Shown here: positions 61,725-64,000 of the stretch, in pieces | Layout of the letters: each line of letters begins with the position of its first letter | How positions within the stretch are numbered: position 1 is the first letter of the stretch | From: Pseudomonas synxantha | GTDB taxonomy: Bacteria; Pseudomonadota; Gammaproteobacteria; Pseudomonadales; Pseudomonadaceae | Assembly: GCF_900105675.1 (NCBI RefSeq) | Contig: NZ_LT629786.1 | Coordinates: forward strand, 6,448,001 to 6,512,000 | Reading direction: 5' to 3' | Length of the DNA stretch: 64,000 nucleotides | The notes under the pieces: model-generated | Told to the model about the DNA's origin: nothing | The model's database searches: none | Seen by the model: the letters and a program-made list of their open reading frames with translations, nothing else | Made by a program: the position numbers and the translations under genes

Positions 61725-62008
61725 CGCCCGCCGATGAGTTGTTGCACGAACTGGTGCTCAACGGAGTCGGCGGGTGCTCAATCGCCGAGGCAAAGGCCAA
61801 TCTCTCATACGCTGAGGTTTTGGCCTGGTCTGCCTACCGCGACAAGCATGGAACGCTCAACCTTGGTCGCCGCATGGAGCTGTCTACGGCGATCATCGCC
61901 TTGCAGGTTAACCGAGGGGCGGGCGGTAAGGCCGAGATTGCTGATTTCATGCCGCACGCTGATCACCAAGCGCTTGCGCTAGAAAAGGCAATGGCGGAGT
62001 GGGCGTGA
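61721..62008 (+). CDS. T part of the G-T tail chaperone, read by -1 frameshift
   Basis: After slippage the -1 frame reads LTPADELLHELVLNG, then IAEAKANLSYAEVLAWSAY and helices to 62008, giving a 206-residue G-T fusion with the preceding gene. There is no ribosome site or ATG for a separate T; only a TTG at 61739. This is the layout of lambda G/GT and HK97 gp13/14. Confidence 0.82.
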   Translation: MTPADELLHELVLNGVGGCSIAEAKANLSYAEVLAWSAYRDKHGTLNLGRRMELSTAIIALQVNRGAGGKAEIADFMPHADHQALALEKAMAEWA

Positions 62009-62060
62009 TCACCGCCATGGATGGTGGTAGATTGCCTTCTTCTTACAGGGAGGGTTCTTG

Positions 62061-62372
62061 ATGGCCAAGTTTAAATTTTCAGTGATTTTTTTGGCTTTGT
62101 TTGCGTCTTCATCTTTTGTTCAGGCGGATGACGAGAGCTGCAACGCCATGGCCTTTTTAGCAAAGCAAATAATGGCTGGAAGGCAGGCCGGTGTGCCCAT
62201 GACAAAGGCTATCGAACTAAGCAAGAACGAGAATCAGACAATTGAAAAAATATCTCGTCTATTTGTCATTGCTGCGTATGAAGAACCTGCTTACAGCACA
62301 AAGGCCATGCAAGAAAAAGCGATCAATGAGTTTGAGAACAAAATGTATCTTCCTTGTATTAAGGAAGGCTAA
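62061..62372 (+). CDS. Secreted moron candidate before the tape measure gene
   Basis: A 103-residue protein from ATG 62061 behind AGGGAGGG. Signal peptide MAKFKFSVIFLALFASSSFV then QADDESC; mature part helical, with two cysteines (ESC and LPC). It is distinctly AT-rich against its neighbours and has its own terminator. In HK97 the superinfection-exclusion gene 15 sits at this same point, between T and the tape measure gene. Similar function is inference from position only; no homology is claimed. Confidence 0.65.
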   Translation: MAKFKFSVIFLALFASSSFVQADDESCNAMAFLAKQIMAGRQAGVPMTKAIELSKNENQTIEKISRLFVIAAYEEPAYSTKAMQEKAINEFENKMYLPCIKEG

Positions 62373-62387
62373 ATAATCAAGGCTGTA

Positions 62388-62410
62388 AACCCGCCCTAAG
62401 CGGGTTTTTT
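62388..62410 (+). terminator. Terminator upstream of the tape measure gene
   Basis: AACCCGC (62388-62394) pairs with GCGGGTT (62400-62406), then Ts; the tape measure ribosome site follows at once. Confidence 0.85.
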
Positions 62411-62429
62411 AATGCCTGGAGAAAAGTAA

Positions 62430-64000
62430 ATGGCATCTCGATCTCTTGGCACGCTGACTCTGGATCTGATAGCCCGTATTGGCGGCTTCCAGCAAGGAAT
62501 GGATCGCGCATCCCGGTCTGTTGCCAGCACTGGGGCCGCTGCTGATGCCGCATCGGCACGAATCAATGCGCTACAGGGTCAATTCCTGTCGCTATCGAGC
62601 GTCGCGTCAAAGATTGCTGGCCCTTTGGCGGCGGCATTCAGCCTAAACAGCGTATATCAGGCCACCGAGGCCTATAGCTCCTTAACGAATCGTCTCAAGC
62701 TCGTAACGAATGGGTCGGACGAACTGGTTGCGGCTCAGAAAGCTGTTTTCGACATTGCCCAAAGCTCTCGGCAGCCATTGTCGGCAACTGCTGAGTTATA
62801 TCAGCGAATTGCCACCAATCAGACAGCTCTCAAGTTGTCTGGAGAGGGTGTTGCTGGGGTCGTTGGGACGATCAGCAAGACTCTGGCGATCTCGGGTGCT
62901 TCAGCGGAGAGCGCTAACGCGGCGCTTATCCAATTAGGGCAGGCTTTTGCGTCCGGCGTGCTGCGCGGTGAAGAACTGAACTCCGTGATGGAGCAGGCCC
63001 CGGCGTTGTCCCAGGCAATTGCGGCAGGCATGGGCAAAACCGTTGGGCAGTTGCGCACGATGGGGGCTGCCGGTGAGCTTACTGCGCAGGCAGTGGTCAA
63101 GGCGCTACAAAGCCAAGCGGGCGCGGTGGACACCCTATTTGCCAAGACCGCCACGACAATCGGCAACAGCTTTACCGCGATCAGCAACTCAATGACTCGG
63201 CTTATCGGCGAATTGGATCAGGCCACCGGTGCGAGTGCGAAGGTGGCCGCTGAGTTTGTCGGATTGTCAAAAGCGATAGACGGAAGTTTGCCGGGCGCGC
63301 TGACCTCGTTGCGAAACAATTCCGACGCGCTCGCGCAAGCTATGACAACTGGGCTATACGTGGCGCTGGGGCGAGTCGCCGGTGGATTTGCTCAGCAAGG
63401 GGCTCAAGCTCTTTACGCTGCCGCTTCAAACCAAACGCTGTTGACCGCTACTGCCGCAACAGCGAAGGGCGACTTGTACGCAGCGCAGGCAAAGCAAATT
63501 GATGCGAAGGCTTTACTTCAACGTGCCAATCTTGAAATCGCCTCGGCACAAGGAAAGGTAGCTTCAGATCGTGTCAGGCAGGCATCTGAGCTCGCAAGCA
63601 TCACGACCGTTCAGGCGTCCCTGGCAGCAGAGCGCTTGCTGGAGCAGCAGCGGCTGGCGGCACAAATAAATGATACCGGCCGGGCCGCGTCGATCTCCCG
63701 CATTGCGGAACTTCGACTCGCTGAAGTTGCAGTCACAAAGAAAGTTGAGCAGGCCGAGCGTTCTCTTGCCTCGACTACCGTTGCGACCTCGCTGGAGATA
63801 CAGGCGGCATATGCGAAAAGAACAGCGGCTGCATTAGCGTACGGAGAAACCACTGCGGTCGTTAATGCTGCTGCGGTTGCATCCGACAGAGCTGCCGCTG
63901 CAGCCAGTATCGCCGGTCGTGCATTTGGTGTGATGGCCGCAGCAGGCCGCGGATTACTGGCTTTGATGGGCGGCCCGGTTGGTCTGCTTTTCGTTGCTGG
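62430..64000 (+). CDS. Tape measure protein, N-terminal part
   Basis: Open frame from ATG 62430 (CTGGAGAAAAG upstream) to the window end, 523 residues so far. SLGTLTLDLIARIGGFQQGM is the usual start of lambda-like tape measure proteins; the conserved block LTNRLKLVTNGSDELVAAQK, LSATAELYQRIATNQTALKL, GVLRGEELNSVMEQAPALSQ follows. Later long Ala-rich coiled coils appear. It sets tail length and is ejected during DNA entry. The C-terminal part lies outside the window. Confidence 0.93.
   Translation, partial: MASRSLGTLTLDLIARIGGFQQGMDRASRSVASTGAAADAASARINALQGQFLSLSSVASKIAGPLAAAFSLNSVYQATEAYSSLTNRLKLVTNGSDELVAAQKAVFDIAQSSRQPLSATAELYQRIATNQTALKLSGEGVAGVVGTISKTLAISGASAESANAALIQLGQAFASGVLRGEELNSVMEQAPALSQAIAAGMGKTVGQLRTMGAAGELTAQAVVKALQSQAGAVDTLFAKTATTIGNSFTAISNSMTRLIGELDQATGASAKVAAEFVGLSKAIDGSLPGALTSLRNNSDALAQAMTTGLYVALGRVAGGFAQQGAQALYAAASNQTLLTATAATAKGDLYAAQAKQIDAKALLQRANLEIASAQGKVASDRVRQASELASITTVQASLAAERLLEQQRLAAQINDTGRAASISRIAELRLAEVAVTKKVEQAERSLASTTVATSLEIQAAYAKRTAAALAYGETTAVVNAAAVASDRAAAAASIAGRAFGVMAAAGRGLLALMGGPVGLLFVA

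Larger units (their letters stand above)
35761..64000. mobile_element. Lambdoid/HK97-type siphophage prophage, left part
   Basis: Begins at the tRNA-Thr core with an integrase beside it and continues past the window end inside the tape measure gene. Gene order is int - leftward early genes - CI/Cro switch - replication (O-like, DnaC, DnaB) - Q - lysis - terminase - HK97 head - tail. REP elements, common to the left, are not seen here. Confidence 0.95.

Noticed and set aside
61739..62008. Independent start of T at TTG 61739
   Set aside because: No ribosome site, and the slip heptamer just upstream in the right phase explains expression as a frameshift product.

Overview
The window comes from a Pseudomonas chromosome, most likely of the P. 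fluorescens group. The evidence is high-GC Pseudomonas-style codon use, many short REP repeats built on a TGTGGGAGGGGG-type stem, and a gene order that I recall from the P. aeruginosa core chromosome (rml genes next to dctBD; cysQ, nudE, yrfG, a LysM gene; pckA next to hslO). Only the sequence was read; nothing was searched.

Positions 1-30,600 are core chromosome. In order: the end of hslO, pckA, a DMT transporter, a DUF1493 protein, a Fic/YhfG toxin-antitoxin pair, a RecQ-family helicase, a thioesterase, a glycine-zipper protein, a YdeP-type molybdopterin oxidoreductase with its FdhD, a BON-LysM protein, yrfG, nudE-cysQ, a second thioesterase, dctD-dctB, the dTDP-rhamnose operon rmlBACD, aguA, a TonB-dependent siderophore receptor with a Fur-like box, an OprD-family porin, and a CHASE2/small periplasmic protein/M48 lipoprotein operon. 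REP elements sit in the gaps between these genes.

Positions 30,600-35,760 are an accessory island: an NYN-domain nuclease, small orphan genes, two direct 405-bp repeats (95% identical), a truncated P4-like integrase end, and a compact operon. That operon holds a stand-alone colicin-E3-type ribonuclease domain, a 103-residue protein and an ImmA/IrrE metallopeptidase. I consider it the most interesting locus in the window.

Positions 35,761-64,000 are the left part of a lambdoid/HK97-type siphophage prophage. It is joined to the chromosome at a 49-bp copy of the 3' part of tRNA-Thr(UGU). The leftward operon runs from a LuxR-type gene to int. The CI-like repressor gene lies between two copies of one operator/promoter module, like lambda OL/PL and OR/PR. 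The rightward early operon carries Cro, many small overlapping genes, an ORF6N antirepressor, an O-like replication protein with internal 22-bp-spaced iterons, a DnaC-like loader, a DnaB helicase and a Q-type antiterminator. A candidate late promoter and terminator follow. The late region holds a holin, HNH nuclease, terminase, portal, protease, capsid, connectors, tail tube, G/GT tail chaperone with an A-AAA-AAC frameshift site, and the start of the tape measure gene. Rho-independent terminators precede several late genes, which fits Q-type antitermination. The right attachment site, intact tRNA gene, tail tip and endolysin would lie beyond the window. I saw no REP elements in the prophage and no CRISPR array anywhere.
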